Positions 1-11,081 of a stretch of DNA of 64,000 bases are shown piece by piece. The translations under genes were made by a program, and so were the position numbers. This stretch comes from Eulemur rufifrons. Its lineage: Eukaryota > Chordata > Mammalia > Primates > Lemuridae. The notes beneath the pieces are model-generated. The model searched no databases. It worked only from the letters and a program-made list of their open reading frames with translations, and was not told the origin of the DNA. The stretch is taken from contig NC_091001.1 of NCBI RefSeq assembly GCF_041146395.1, positions 104,492,965 through 104,556,964 of the forward strand. The letters are read 5' to 3'. Position 1 is the first letter of the stretch; each line of letters begins with the position of its first letter.

Positions 1-52
1 AATATCTATCCATCCATCTACCTACCTACCTATCATCTACCTTTCTATCACA
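1..52. repeat. ATCC/CTAC tetranucleotide simple repeat, cut by window start
   Basis: Degenerate tetranucleotide tract (ATCC, CTAC, CTAT units) running off the left edge, so its full length is unknown. Confidence 0.8.
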
Positions 53-61
53 GGAATACGT

Positions 62-463
62 CATAGGTAGGCATGTGTACTTCCATTTGGATGTACATAA
101 TACTTGGTTTTTCTCTCTTTTGCAATTTTTCATAGTCGTTACCTATATCCTTTTTAATCCATTAATAGGATGTCATAAAAATAGTCATATTCTATTATTA
201 CTTCTTCATTTATTATCTGGAATACTTCTAGAAAGAGAAACATCTCACAATTAGCTAGATGGTTACCCCAAGATGCATAGTATAGGCAGGTTAAATGCTA
301 TCTCTTAACCCTTTATCCACCAGTGTTTAAAACCAATGTGTGTGTTCATTAGATTTCTTCAAAGTAAACCATTGCTTTTGTTTTTGTTTTTTGGTTCATT
401 TAGAATCATTGTAAAACTTATGGATTTAAATACATCTGATGTGTCTTAATCAAATCTGTTCTT
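62..463 (-). mobile_element. L1M LINE fragment, part 1 (split by the Alu at 464)
   Basis: AT-rich DNA that continues after the Alu at 808. It resembles the 3' part of old mammalian L1 (L1M) read on the minus strand. The assignment rests mainly on the continuation, which carries a recognisable L1M stretch, so this left half is less certain. Confidence 0.45.
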
Positions 464-795
<332 letters not shown>

Positions 796-807
796 AAATC
801 TGTTCTT

Positions 808-1250
808 ATTATTGTTTCAATGCTCAAGTTGTCCCATCCTTGGCAATGGAAATTCTTCAAGTTGTCTCCTGAATCTTTTACAAATAACTTCATTAATACA
901 ATAGCTTTCTTAATTTGGGGTATCTATCAAATCATAGATTTTCTACGTGATTTCCCCCGTGTACATGTTCTGTCCCCAAAGTTGACTCAGCCATTTTTTC
1001 TAAAGAGTCTTAGTTTCTTTTAGAAAGAAATGGTATTTAGTGACCATAATCTAGACCCCAAGGATATCCATTGCTATAGAGTTGGTCATTTCATTGTTTC
1101 TAAGCCTTTTTAGTAGACAGAGCTAGGATATATGGTTTTCTCTTTCTTCCTCTTCTCCTCATCTGTTTTTCTAAAACACGTCATGGGTTCAAACTGACAG
1201 TTCTACTTTATTCTAAGACTTTAGGGCTTCTGTTTAACTTAATTGACCTT
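808..1250 (-). mobile_element. L1M LINE fragment, part 2
   Basis: Contains the stretch TTAGTAGACAGAGCTAGGATAT (about 1110-1132, shown within the length limit as AGACAGAGCTAGGATAT) and an upstream GAATGGTATTTAG-like segment near 1028. Both are typical of the 3' region of old L1M elements on the minus strand. It is the continuation of the fragment interrupted by the Alu. Confidence 0.6.
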
Positions 1251-1549
1251 ATACATGTATATCTTTTTTCACTCATGCCAAAAAATCCTGATTTCTATTA
1301 ACTCCACTCTAATTATTTATTTGCAATCTCAGAAAAACAATGCCAACAACTGCCACAAAAGCACAATTACTGAAAGAAGCTACAATTGCTTTCAGTCCCT
1401 CTTGTCCTCAAGGGATACCCACTGAGGATGTGCAGTAAATTGCTGTGCTTTGAAGTCAATTGAAAGAATTTCTCTCTGTGGGGTTTTGCCACCAACAATT
1501 AGATCCACTTGTTTCATTTTTATTTCAATTTTGAGATTGCTTTTTAAAT
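1250..1549. other. AT-rich unassigned DNA
   Basis: No gene or clear repeat is visible. It is flanked by L1M pieces and is probably decayed L1. Confidence 0.4.
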
Positions 1550-2000
1550 TTTTAAGCTAAGTTTAGTTTAGTTTAATATAATTTATGTAAAATAATTACA
1601 TGGTTCCAAAATAGAATATACAAAACAAGGTATATTCAGAGAAGTCTCTTTTCTGTCTGTCTCCTCCCTGTTTTCTCTATCCCCTACAGGTAATATTTTT
1701 GTTAGTTTTTGGTTATTACTTCTATTTAAAAAACATCTATAAGCAAATCAGTATATATATTCACTCTGCCCTGCTCCCCGAGAAATAGTAGCATCATATA
1801 ATTTTCTCCATTTTGCTTTTTCACTTAATGTATTCCAGGGATGTCTCTATTTTAGGATATAGAGACTATTCTTATTTTATTTTGCAGCTACTCAATACTA
1901 TGTGGATATACCATAGTTTATTCAATTAGTCCCCATTGATGGACATATGAACCTTTTCAAGTCTTTGGGTATTAACAGTAGTGAGCTATCTCAATTTTGA
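1550..2000 (-). mobile_element. L1ME-type LINE 3' fragment
   Basis: Shows the ordered L1ME landmarks in inverted orientation: an ATGGTTCCAAAAT start, a CATTTTGCTTTTTCACTTAA segment near 1812, TGTGGATATACCATAGTTTA near 1901, and CCATTGATGGACATATGAAC near 1934. These correspond to the end of ORF2 and the 3' UTR. It is the first of several parallel copies. Confidence 0.75.
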
Positions 2001-2599
2001 TACATGACTCCTTCCAGGACATGTGCACTTTCTCTGTCCTCTGAATTCAGTCAGTTAATACCTGAGGAAGAGACCCATCCTCCATTTGCAAGTGGAGTGG
2101 AACCAAGCGTAAATGCTTTACCAAACCCTGGACCCCAAATGTAATAAGTCCCTTTTAAGGGCTATTTAGCTTGGGAGCCCGGGCTCTGGCTATATAATTT
2201 TACTTCACATGGCTACACAGTTATTTATTAAACCATCTCTATAGGTTGATTCTCTTTGCCGTTGTTGTAATTTTAAATGGCAAGCTATGTTGTGAATATA
2301 GCTTTAAAACGTACTTTACATCAATTTAGTGGGGTCTTGAGATGGAGAGGATTTAAACACATGTGCTTACTCTGAGTCTTAACCCAGAACTTGGCAGGTT
2401 TCTTTATATAACTGGAACACAGACATCTGTCACCCATAACCTAGCTTCAACACCATCGGCATTTTGCCAAACTTCTCTCGTCTGTCTAGACTTTTATGTT
2501 TTTCACTTGCTGGAGTGTTCTAGAATTTGCATAAATTATTTAACACTTAAACAATTTTTAAGTTTAGAATTAGGTACTTTATTCACATGGCTTAAAGTG
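2001..2599 (-). mobile_element. Decayed L1M pieces mixed with unassigned AT-rich DNA
   Basis: Two short stretches look like old L1 3' sequence on the minus strand: about 2215-2300 (ATTTATTAAACCATCTCTATAG and following) and about 2440-2560 (TTGCTGGAGTGTTCTAGAATTTGC). The stretch at 2030-2210 is unassigned. Confidence 0.4.
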
Positions 2600-2910
2600 T
2601 AAGTTTTTTTACCTACCTCGTTCTCTTCTCAGCGGCAACCAATGTTATCTGATTCTTGCACGTTCCGTCAAAGATATTTTATGTATATAATCACATATGT
2701 TTTTCCTACTTTATTACTTAAATGGTAGCATATTGTAAGTACTGTTCTGAACCTTTCTTTTTTTCCACCAAATACTATATCAGAGAATTTTCCATATTTG
2801 TTTGTAAAAGTTTCTTCATTCTTTTTTTTTATGACTGCATACTATTTAATTTTAGGGATATATTATAATTTATCTGGCCAGTTCCTAACTGATGATCTTT
2901 TAGGTTATTT
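2600..2910 (-). mobile_element. L1ME-type LINE 3' fragment, second parallel copy
   Basis: Repeats the landmark order of 1550-2000: GCGGCAACCAATGTTATC, ATTACTTAAATGGTAGCATAT, then a GACTGCATACTATTTAATTT segment near 2833. Same orientation. Confidence 0.7.
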
Positions 2911-3049
2911 GCCCTCTTCTGCTATGACACACAACATTGCAGCATCTAACACTGCCCATTCCACACCCGCATCGCTATTTGTGAAAGTCCTGTGTGCCCA
3001 TCTCCAGTCCTAGCTCCTTTCTCCCCAACTCCCAATTTTCTATGCTCAA

Positions 3050-3893
3050 TTTTGGTTTACTTGTTCCCTTGCTTTTCTTTAGCATCTTACCATGTAGGTT
3101 TGTATCATTAAACAACACTTGCTTAGATTTGCACAGTTTTGAACTCTACCTAAGTAGAATCATACTCCACATATTCCTCTGTGATTTCCTTCATTTCTTT
3201 AATATTAAGTTCTTGAGATTTATTCAAGAACAGCTATAATCCATTCATTTTCACTTCTATATGCTGTTCTGGTACATCAATATATCATACGTTTAATAGT
3301 CCATTATTGGTGGACTTTTGGATTGTTCCTAGTTCTTCTATTATGAACAGTGCTGCCTGGAATACCCTCAGGCATCACCTCATGCACAGGTAGGAGTTTT
3401 CCTAAGGTGTTCATTAAGGAGCAGAACTGTTGGAGTCCATGCAGATATTTATTAGGTGATGTCAAATTATTTTCCAAAGTGATTGTACTAATTCTTCTTC
3501 CCACTATCAATGTGCAAATATTCTGGCTGCTCCAACCTCACCAACATTTTATATTTTCAGATTTTTTTATTTTTGCCACTCTGATTGGTGTGAAATGGTA
3601 TCTCATTATGGTTTTAAATTGCATTTTGTTCATTAGTAAGTAAACTGAACAGCTTTTTTAAATTTATTTTTTTCCGTTTTGTCAACACCTTTGTTTTAGC
3701 CCATGAACAGCTTTTTATATGTTTATTGATCATGAAAGATTCTTATTAGGTAAAATACCTCTTCAAGTCTTTTGCCAAATTATCTATGGGATTTATTTTA
3801 TAATGTGGATAATAACTAATGCTTTGTCTGCTACATGTATTACAAATGAATTCTTCAAGTTTGTGGGAAGTTTGATTCCATGTATATCTGCCC
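3050..3893 (-). mobile_element. L1ME/L1M ORF2 3' fragment, third parallel copy
   Basis: Contains inverted L1 ORF2 3'-end landmarks: TTATTGGTGGACTTTTGG (3304), CAAAGTGATTGTACTAATTC (3475), CAACCTCACCAACATTTTAT (3533) and TGGTGTGAAATGGTATCTCA (3586). It continues to about 3890 with sequence corresponding to a more upstream part of ORF2. No intact reading frame remains. Confidence 0.75.
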
Positions 3894-4430
3894 CTCGCAG
3901 TTGTTTTTTATTATAAATAAAGCTACTGTGAATATTGGACACAAATATTTTCTGTGGACCAGTGTTTTTATTCTCGTAAGGTAATTACCTAGGAGTGGAA
4001 TTAATGAGTGATAGGGAAAGTTTATGTTTAATTTTATAAGAAAAAATCAAAATATTTTCTGAAGTATTTGTCCAATTTTACACTCTCACCAGTCATCTAT
4101 GAAATTTCATTGCTCCACATTCTTGCCATTGCTTGGTATTGTAAGTCTTTCAAAAATTTTTACTCATTCTACTTAGTTTGTCATAGTAGCTCATTATAGT
4201 TTTAATTTGCATTTCCTCATGACTAAAGATGTTGAACATCTTTTAATGCGTTTATTGGCCATTCAAAATCTTCTTTTTATAGTATCTGTTAAATCTTTTG
4301 CCTGTTTTAAAATGGAGTTGCTAATCTTCTTATTATTGAGTTGTAAACTTTATATAGTCTAGATATAAGTCCTCGTTAGCTGTATCTATTGCAAATATTT
4401 TCTTCATGTCCTTTCATTTAAAAAAAAAAG
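3894..4430 (-). mobile_element. L1M ORF2 3' fragment, fourth parallel copy
   Basis: Landmarks in order: ATTATAAATAAAGCTACTGTG, CCTAGGAGTGGAATTAATG, AGTTTTAATTTGCATTTCCTC, GATGTTGAACATCTTTTAAT and TAGATATAAGTCCTCGTTAG. This is the classic inverted L1 ORF2 end series. It starts again from a 3' landmark, so it is a separate copy from the one at 3050. Confidence 0.8.
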
Positions 4431-4469
4431 CATGCTTTTAAAAACATTCTTTCACTATCACTTCACCCT

Positions 4470-4660
4470 TCTCTGTTTTTCCTTGCAGTTCCTCATCATC
4501 TGCCACATTAAAATATATTTATTTGTTAATTCTGTCTTCCCTGCTAGAATATAGATTTCATGAATGCAGGAACTCTGTCTCTTTGTTCAGTGCCGGATCC
4601 CTAGCACCTAGAACACTGTCTGGTTTCTAATAAGCATTGAATAAATATTTCTTTAAATGT
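4470..4660 (+). mobile_element. L2 LINE 3' end
   Basis: TAGAATATAGATTTCATGAA, then GCAGGAACTCTGTCTC, CCTAGCACCTAGAACACTGT and GCATTGAATAAATATTTC: the standard 3' tail of L2. Confidence 0.85.
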
Positions 4661-5336
4661 ATCAATAAAGTCCAATCCATCCTTTCTCAGTGGAATAATA
4701 GAAGCTCAACTGAAGTTTTATTTTGAGTATAAGTCCCTTTACTTCATCAATTGATATCTAAAATAAAATGATTGAATACCTGCCTCATATAAAAGATTTG
4801 AAAGCATTACCTGTGCAGAAGCAACAGGATTCTTACAGGGTTAAGGAAACGCTTCAGGAAAATCATGCCCCTTTAGACAGACCTTAAAAGCTATTGTCTT
4901 CGATCATTTTTTCTAGCCTGTTGAGCTTTTTAAAGAGAAGTTGAGACCGTTTCCTCACTGGGAGTCATACAGTGAATGAAGAGCCATTATCTGTGCATGC
5001 ACCGTCTGACAACTGCAGCCTTGAATAATGACATTCATTGAGAGAAGTTTCTGAGAGTCAGAGGGAGGCTGCCATAACAAAATATATTTATAGAATTCTC
5101 TTGTCTTGGCTTAGAATAATTTGATAGAAGAATAAAACTCTTAGCATTAATCCTTTGATCAGAATTCTATGCCTTTTTTGAAGTTATGGGACAAAATGCC
5201 AAGTATTCCAATATACGATCTCTTAATTTATAAATTCTGCAGTGTCTATGAATTACGTGAGAAGATATTGTACTTGTTTTTCTAACAGTTTCATAAGGTA
5301 AACCTTGGCTGACCCAAACATGGTTTCACCAACTCA
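4661..5336. other. Unique intergenic/intronic DNA
   Basis: Moderately AT-rich. No repeat family or coding exon is recognised. Reading frames are short and closed. Confidence 0.5.
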
Positions 5337-5348
5337 ATGAGACCTTTG

Positions 5349-5690
5349 GGCCGGGCGTGGTGGCTCACGCCTGTAATCCTAGCACTTTGGGAGGCCGAGG
5401 AGGGAGGATCTTTTGAACTCAGGGGTTCAAGACCAGCCTGAGTAACAGCAAGTCCTCGTCTCTACTAAAAATAGAAAGAAATTAGTTGGACAATTAAAAA
5501 TATATAGAAAAAATTAGTCGGGCATGGTGGCACATGCCTGTAGTCACAGCTACTCGGGAGGCTGAGGCAGAAGGATTGCTTGAGCCCAGGAGTTGGAGGT
5601 TGCTGTGAGCTAGGCTGACATCACGGCACTCTAGCTCGGGCAACAGAGTGAGACTCTTTCTCAAAAAATAAAATAAAATAAAATAAAAAA
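5349..5690 (+). mobile_element. Alu SINE, strepsirrhine type, full length
   Basis: Begins GGCCGGGCGTGGTGGCTCACGC and ends in an (AAAAT)n-type A-rich tail. It carries the extra AT-rich block (about 5476-5512) after the middle TACTAAAAATAGAAAGAAAT. A 12-bp target-site duplication ATGAGACCTTTG lies at 5337-5348 and 5691-5702. Confidence 0.95.
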
Positions 5691-5702
5691 ATGAGACCTT
5701 TG

Positions 5703-5887
5703 TAATTGACCTACTCAACCAGGACATCCAGGTATCATGTCTGTCAGTTCAGGTTTCTGTAGGCTTTAACTTCGATACTCAATAACTTGGTTTAGTTCAT
5801 AGACTGAGTTATGTATAGATTTGCTAAGTTTTATTAAATATGTCTATACATTTACATACACAAAATGCTAACTTATAAATAAAATAA
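5703..5887. other. Unique AT-rich DNA
   Basis: No gene or repeat is recognised between the Alu and the following microsatellite. Confidence 0.4.
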
Positions 5888-5894
5888 CATATAT

Positions 5895-5930
<36 letters not shown>

Positions 5931-5940
5931 TATGTGTATA
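5888..5940. repeat. (TA)n(CA)n compound microsatellite
   Basis: Alternating TA units pass into about 12 CA units and then ATATGTGTATA. Confidence 0.95.
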
Positions 5941-6594
5941 TCAACTTGGAAATGGTTCCAGAGTTAAGTTCTGATCCCAAAAAAGCAGTGCCTGGGTAAA
6001 GTCCTTATCTGGAGCCAGAAACACAGCCTGTGCAAGGTTGATGTCTGCATGAATGGCGCCCCCTAGAGTCTATAATGTGCATGGTGCTCAATCAAGCTCT
6101 GCAACTTGGCAGCCCTGGGGTTCATCTCTTCCTCTCTTTGGACATCATTTTTTCATCATTTTCTGACCAACAGCTTTCCAGTATCAGTGCTGACCAGCTC
6201 CCTGTGGAGTGCTCTCAGACTCCTTATTTGTGAACGCTCTAAGATCAATCTTTAAAGAACAGATGTGTTCTAACTAAACAATGGAGTATAGCAACTTTTT
6301 TTTCCATTGCTTTGGCTGTGGATATTCTAAGTGCCTCAAGATCTATGAAGACTGTGAAAGTCCAAGTGGACTTTTCATCATTACTTCTATGCAAACTATT
6401 ATACAATTGGTTACCTGTGATTCTAAGTGAGAGAGAGAACCTTCTAGACTGCATCTTACCCGGAAAATATCTCTCCAGTTTTTAGTTGCCATTAATTTGC
6501 TGGTTGTTTCCAATATTTTACTATGGAACTGAGATTTCTGGTCACTGGCTATTGTGTTGCTATTTAGCAGGTAAGTTAGTAATAATACATAAAC
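5941..6594. other. Unique DNA
   Basis: No recognisable repeat or exon. Confidence 0.45.
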
Positions 6595-6675
6595 CAGGCA
6601 TGCCTTTCTTACTACTGTGTGCTCAGCACCTAGTGCAATGCTTGGTACAAACTCAGTTAATATTTTTTAAACTGA
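6595..6675 (+). mobile_element. L2 LINE 3' fragment
   Basis: CTCAGCACCTAGTGCAATGC, then CTTGGTACAAACTCAGTTAAT: a decayed L2 tail (CAGCACCTAG..GCCTGGCACA..CTCAATAAAT). Confidence 0.6.
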
Positions 6676-7141
6676 ATTAAAATTGAAATTTTGTAAGCTA
6701 GGGAGTTAAATGGGCTGTGGTTTATTTATTAATATGTTGGTTTTGCAATAAAACAACAGATTGATGCACATTGAATCAAAGTGCTAGATAATCTATCTGA
6801 TCCGAGTTGATTAAAACAACTAAACAAACAAACAAACAAAAAAAAACCCAAACTGAAGAAAGACTTATGAGTTGCATTTCATAGTGATCCATAGGAAATT
6901 GGTGGCAGGAAATCTTTATTTTAAAGACTTTTTCTGACCAACAGGGCCGTTAGTTATTAGAAGAGTTCCCTGAATTGGGGAAATTGACTTCTTAGGAAAC
7001 TTTCAGAATGGAAAAGGCAGTGATGTTCTTTAGGTGTTTGGGGTGTTATTTTAAATGGCATCAGGGTGAAATTTTTTATTAATAACTAACAAAATAACTT
7101 ACTTATAATTGATTTGAATGACACTTTTCAGTTTAACATGT
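6676..7141. other. Unique DNA with a short (CAAA)n run
   Basis: No gene. A (CAAA)n/poly-A run lies at about 6820-6847. The rest is AT-rich and unassigned. Confidence 0.45.
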
Positions 7142-7318
7142 GTCATCATATAAAGTATATCATTTGAGCCACCCATAAATCTCAAAACCGTGTGACTTAT
7201 TTTCATTCCCATTTTGAAGAGGAAAAAACTGAGGCTCAAAAAGACAAAGTTGACCAGTCCAGATTTACCCAGCTGGAAAGTGTTCTAATTTTAAAGCAAT
7301 ATTTTTTCCACTACACCT
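7142..7318 (-). mobile_element. MIR SINE
   Basis: CATTCCCATTTTGAAGAGG followed by AAACTGAGGCTCAAAAAGAC: the inverted MIR core (CATTTTACAGATGAGGAAACTGAGG). Confidence 0.75.
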
Positions 7319-8084
7319 CATCATTCATTTCAATGCCATGAATGGAAATGGAATGATTCATATTAACAGCTTGTTAATTAATATTTCAGGTATTGAACTA
7401 GGTGTTTGAGAGCCAGGGATGCAGAGTAGAATAAGCCATCCTCAAGGACCACCACACCCATGGCGGAGGCTGACGGTGGAAAGCCGGGTACTGTACCACG
7501 TGACAATGCCTCGTGGCAATAAGTGCGGCTGCTGAGTGAACACAGCATTGTGAGCTTCTCAAGGACAGAGCCCTGTCACATTCCTCATCTGATCTCCTTA
7601 GAGCCTTGTGCACACAGTGTGTACTCTGAAAATACTTACTGGATGGAAAGAGGGCTGTATTGATATAAGAAAGAATGAATAAGGTGACTCCTGGATCCCA
7701 GTGTCAGTAGAAATTTCCCAAGACCTTCCAGGCAGAGGAAGTAGTGAGGTCACAGTGCTATTAGAGGTTGCCTAGTTTACAGAGCAGCCACATCAGTTAA
7801 AGAGATGTCTGTGTTTGCTGAGACAATGGGAGGTGGTTTCTTTGTGCCTCATTCTCTGGCTAGTATAGACCAACATGTGGTCTCCAGTCCCATCCATTTT
7901 ACTCTGAAGGTGCCTTCGGCTGAGGCAGTGAAGAGTCCCACTCTCATGAGAACACACGAGAGGTTATGTCTCTCTCCCCTTTTCCCCCATTGCCTTAAAG
8001 CTGTGCTACCTTTCTGTTCAGATCAAGTGCGGCTCTTGAGAGAACAATCTCTGTCTCCCAGTGATTCCTTGAGAACATCGAGTG
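7319..8084. other. Unique DNA
   Basis: No coding exon is recognised. About 7570-7650 may be a faint L2/MIR tail (GCCTTGTGCACACAGTGTGT). The 99-codon frame at 7805-8104 has no family resemblance. Confidence 0.4.
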
Positions 8085-8215
8085 CCAGACCACATGCTAA
8101 TTAAGGCTTGTCACATACCATAATGGCACCTTAGTAATACTCCAATTAACAGTTACTTTAATTACACCACTTACATGAAATTAATGAAGAGTCTAGCTGA
8201 TGAGAAATAAGAACC
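8085..8215. other. Candidate conserved non-coding element (homeodomain-motif rich)
   Basis: An AT-rich island with CTAATTAAGG (8097), CAATTAAC (8142), TAATTAC (8159) and AAATTAATG (8178) within about 90 bp, in non-repeat DNA. The function is inferred from motif density only. Confidence 0.3.
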
Positions 8216-8407
8216 TGTACATTAGAGCAACACAGAACGTTCATCAAGTTTCTGATGAAACAGCCTTTGAGAAATCTGTTCCTCCCCATTGCCTAGTTAA
8301 AAAAAAAAAATACATATTTTCAGGGGTTGGGGAAGAGGCTTTTGTAAAATGAGCTGTCCACAAATGAAGAAAGGGTGCTCATCCTTGCTGAGGGAAGGGC
8401 TGAGAGG

Positions 8408-8485
8408 CTGAGTTCAAATCCTGCATCTGCCCTTCCTAGCTGTGCTGTCAGTGAACTAGGCATGGGAGAGAATTTTCTCAGCCTG
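8408..8485 (+). mobile_element. MIR SINE, left half (split by L1 fragment)
   Basis: GAGTTCAAATCCTGCATCTG, then CTTCCTAGCTGTG: the tRNA-like head and core of MIR. The core resumes at 8824. The exact break lies between about 8446 and 8485. Confidence 0.7.
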
Positions 8486-8823
8486 ACAAAGCGCATCCAG
8501 GAAACACCAACACCAAACATTATACTTAATGCCGAGAGACTGCCTGTTTTCCCACTGAAATAAAAAGCAAGACAGGGATGTTCACTGTCGCCACTTCTAC
8601 TCAGCACTGTACATCACAGTTTATAGCTAGCTGAGGAAGCAAGAAAAGAAAAAGATACCCAAATGGAAAAGAAAAAACAAAAACTTCCTTTATTGGCAGA
8701 CAACATGATCACTTAAGCAGGAAAGCCAATGAAATCTACAAAAGAAGTTACTAGAATTAATAAGTGAGTTTTGCAAGATTGCAGGACACAAGATCAACAT
8801 ACGTCAGTTGTATTTCTACATAC
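8486..8823 (+). pseudogene. L1 ORF2 reverse-transcriptase-region remnant
   Basis: A sense fragment of L1 ORF2. At the DNA level it shows AACATTATACTTAATGCC, GACAGGGATGTTCACTGTCG, CACTTCTACTCAGCACTGTA, GCAGACAACATGATCAC and GTTTTGCAAGATTGCAGGAC. It matches the conserved stretch between the RT palm motifs and the C-terminal part; a translated piece reads SFARLQDTRSTYVSCISTY. The fragment is frameshifted, lacks both L1 ends and a poly-A tail, and sits inside a MIR. The host DNA resumes in MIR at the correct position, so it arrived as an insertion and was later trimmed, or came in by a non-classical route. Confidence 0.85.
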
Positions 8824-8952
8824 CGTGGGCAACTTTTTAGCCTCTCAGGGTCAGTTTTCTTCTCTGTAAAATGGCAACAAATTTATATACTTTATAGAGT
8901 TATTTTGAGGATTAAGAAAATTAGGTTCCTAGGGCAAGGTTCAATAACTGTT
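8824..8952 (+). mobile_element. MIR SINE, right half
   Basis: GTGGGCAACTTTTTAGCCTC, TCAGTTTTCTTCTCTGTAAA and ATGGCAACA: the continuation of the MIR core started at 8408. Confidence 0.8.
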
Positions 8953-9179
8953 GGTTTTTTCCCATTTTTAGAACATATTAGATGGAGCCCCCGTGGAACT
9001 AATGTGGTTTTACCTCCCAGGCAAGCACGAAAGAATAGATGGTGTAGAGAGGAAAGTCATGCCAGCCTGGAGATACCTCCATGGAAACCCTAAAGTTGAA
9101 AATCATACACATGGACAATTGTCAGAAGTTCCAAGCCCAGAATCTAAGCTGCCCAAATCTGAGCTTTCTTTCATCCGCC
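8953..9179. other. Unique DNA
   Basis: No repeat or exon recognised. Confidence 0.4.
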
Positions 9180-9880
9180 GCCTCCACCTCCATCCAGTCC
9201 TGTTCCCTGGGTTCATGCCTGGACTTTTATAACAACCTCCTTAACTGTCTTCCTGCTTCTGATCTTGCCCCTCTTAAATCCAATCTATCTGCAGGTGTCA
9301 GAGTGATCTCTCTTTTTTTTAATCCCTCTTTTTAAAAATTTTTAATTATATTTTTTGAAATTTAAAGTTTTAATTATTTTGGATACATGTCCATTGTACT
9401 AGAATCATCTCTTTAGAATGCAAATCCGATCACCTCATTGTCCTGTTTAAACCTGCTTGTGGCTCCCCGCTGCGCTCAGAGGTAAGTCCTGCTTCTGGAC
9501 AAATGCACCAGGCACTTCTTGGACTGAACCACTTGGACTTCTCCCAAATCACCAAGCATTTTCTCACTTCCCAGCTTTCCTCAGGCCATTCCTGCTTCCC
9601 AGAACTCTTATAATTTTATTCTCCATACCAGTCGACCCCACCAAACAATCGCCCAACAATCTACTATGCCTCCTTCCAGCCTCTCTCTGGACTGCTCTGG
9701 GCAGAATTAATTTCTGCCTCCCACAGGCTTGCAAAGAAATCGTATATTCCTCTATCAGGCATTTATCCGCCCTCTTGTAATCTTCCAGGTACCTGCCTTG
9801 AGCTCCTCGAGGGCAGGGCCACACCCTGCTTGTCTCTGTGTCTTCCGTACCCAGCAGAAGGCTTTGGAAACTTTTGCTGA
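9180..9880 (+). mobile_element. L2 LINE, long 3' portion
   Basis: Matches L2 in order: AACAACCTCCTTAACTGTCT, GAATGCAAATCCGATCACCT, CCTGTTTAAACCTGCTTGTG, then GGCTCCCCGCTG. The tail has GAGCTCCTCGAGGGCAGGG (9800). An AT-rich non-L2 block at about 9308-9405 interrupts it and may be a small separate insertion. Confidence 0.75.
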
Positions 9881-10137
9881 AGATGTTTAGAGTTGGCTCT
9901 GCTTCCTGACACATTCCTCTCGCCCCAGCCATGTCTGACAAACCCCACCTGCTCCTTTCTGCCAGGATGGTCATTCCGTCCATTTCATCCTGTCTCCCAG
10001 ATCTCTAGCTGGAATCCGGCCCCTTTCAAGAACTCTTCCCAGGGTGTTCTCTCCACTGGGCTCTCAATGGTCAATTTTGCTGTCTGGGTAGTCCGAATAG
10101 CTTCCTGGCTCTAGTCTTTGCTCTATCACCTTCTCTT
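9881..10137. other. Unique DNA
   Basis: No repeat or exon recognised. Confidence 0.4.
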
Positions 10138-10325
10138 AGAACTGTTTTCCAACCTAGTCTCAGGTTAAGAATCACCCAGGGGCATCTGTTGACAAACACA
10201 CGTTCCTGGACTCCTCCCTTTGGAGATTCTGATTCCCAGGTCTGGGCTGGACTTGGGGATGGAGACAAGTACCCAGGTGGTTCTTGTCATCAGTCAGGCT
10301 TGGGAAGTGCTGCCAACTCTTTGGA
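10138..10325. mobile_element. MER5A-type hAT-Charlie MITE
   Basis: AAGAATCACCCAGGGGCATC, GGAGATTCTGATTCCCAGGT, then CAGGTGGTTCTTGTCATCAG: the MER5A pattern (AATCACCTGGGG..ATTCTGATTCAGTAGGTCTGGG..CAGGTGATTCTGATG). Confidence 0.7.
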
Positions 10326-10655
10326 TGGGGCAGTTACACGAATCAGTCCTAAATGGTTAGCGGGGTGGGGTGTATTTTGTCCTTCCCCTTCCGCCAGGAC
10401 TTGCCTCTGTTGTTTTCAAGTATCATGTGAGCAGATTTCTCTGTTTCTGAAGCAAGCACGGGGTCAATGCTCACAGGCTCGGTGCCCTCTATCCGGCTGC
10501 TCCAGGAATGCCAGTGACATGGCAGGAGGAGCAACTGCCTCCACCTTGGCAGACAGTGGTGAAAGAGCAGCCCCCCCTCATCTCAAATGCCACCTGGAAG
10601 ACAATCAGGTGTGTGTAGTTAAGAAAAAACAAAACAAACAGGGAGACAAAATATA
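10326..10655. other. Unique DNA
   Basis: No repeat or exon recognised. Confidence 0.4.
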
Positions 10656-11008
10656 AAGGCATACCTGTCTTATTGTGCGTTGCTTTATTGTGCTTTGCAG
10701 ATATTTCGTGTTTTACAAATTGAAGATCTATGGTAACCCACTCCGTTGGTGCCATTTTTCCAATAGCATGTGCTCACTTCATTGGCATTCTTTTAGCAGT
10801 AAAGTATTTTTTAATTAAAGTATATACATTGTTTTTGGGATGTAATGCAATACATCTAACTTGTATAACAGTACACTTAATAGACCACAATATAGTGTAA
10901 ACATAACTTTTATATGCACTGGGAAACAAAAAAAATCGTGTGACTCATTTGATTGTGATATTCTCTTTATTACAGTGGTCTGGAAGCAAACCTACAATAT
11001 CTCCGAGG
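10656..11008 (+). mobile_element. Tigger1 (TcMar-Tigger) internally deleted copy
   Basis: The left end GGCATACCTGTCTTATTG and TGTGCTTTGCAGATATT match the Tigger1 5' end. After GTGCTCACTTCATTGGC (about 10776) the sequence jumps to the 3' end (TTTTAGCAGTAAAGTATTTT, AATATAGTGTAAACATAACT, TATCTCCGAGG). The entire transposase region, about 2 kb in the autonomous element, is missing. The terminal inverted repeat runs into a microsatellite at the right side. Confidence 0.9.
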
Positions 11009-11042
11009 GGTGTGTGTGTGTGTGTGTGTGTATACATATATG

Positions 11043-11080
<38 letters not shown>

Positions 11081-11081
11081 A
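11009..11081. repeat. (GT)n(TA)n(GA)n compound microsatellite
   Basis: Three blocks in series: about 10 GT units, a TATATA block, then about 13 GA units. It begins exactly where the Tigger1 terminal repeat should end. Confidence 0.95.
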
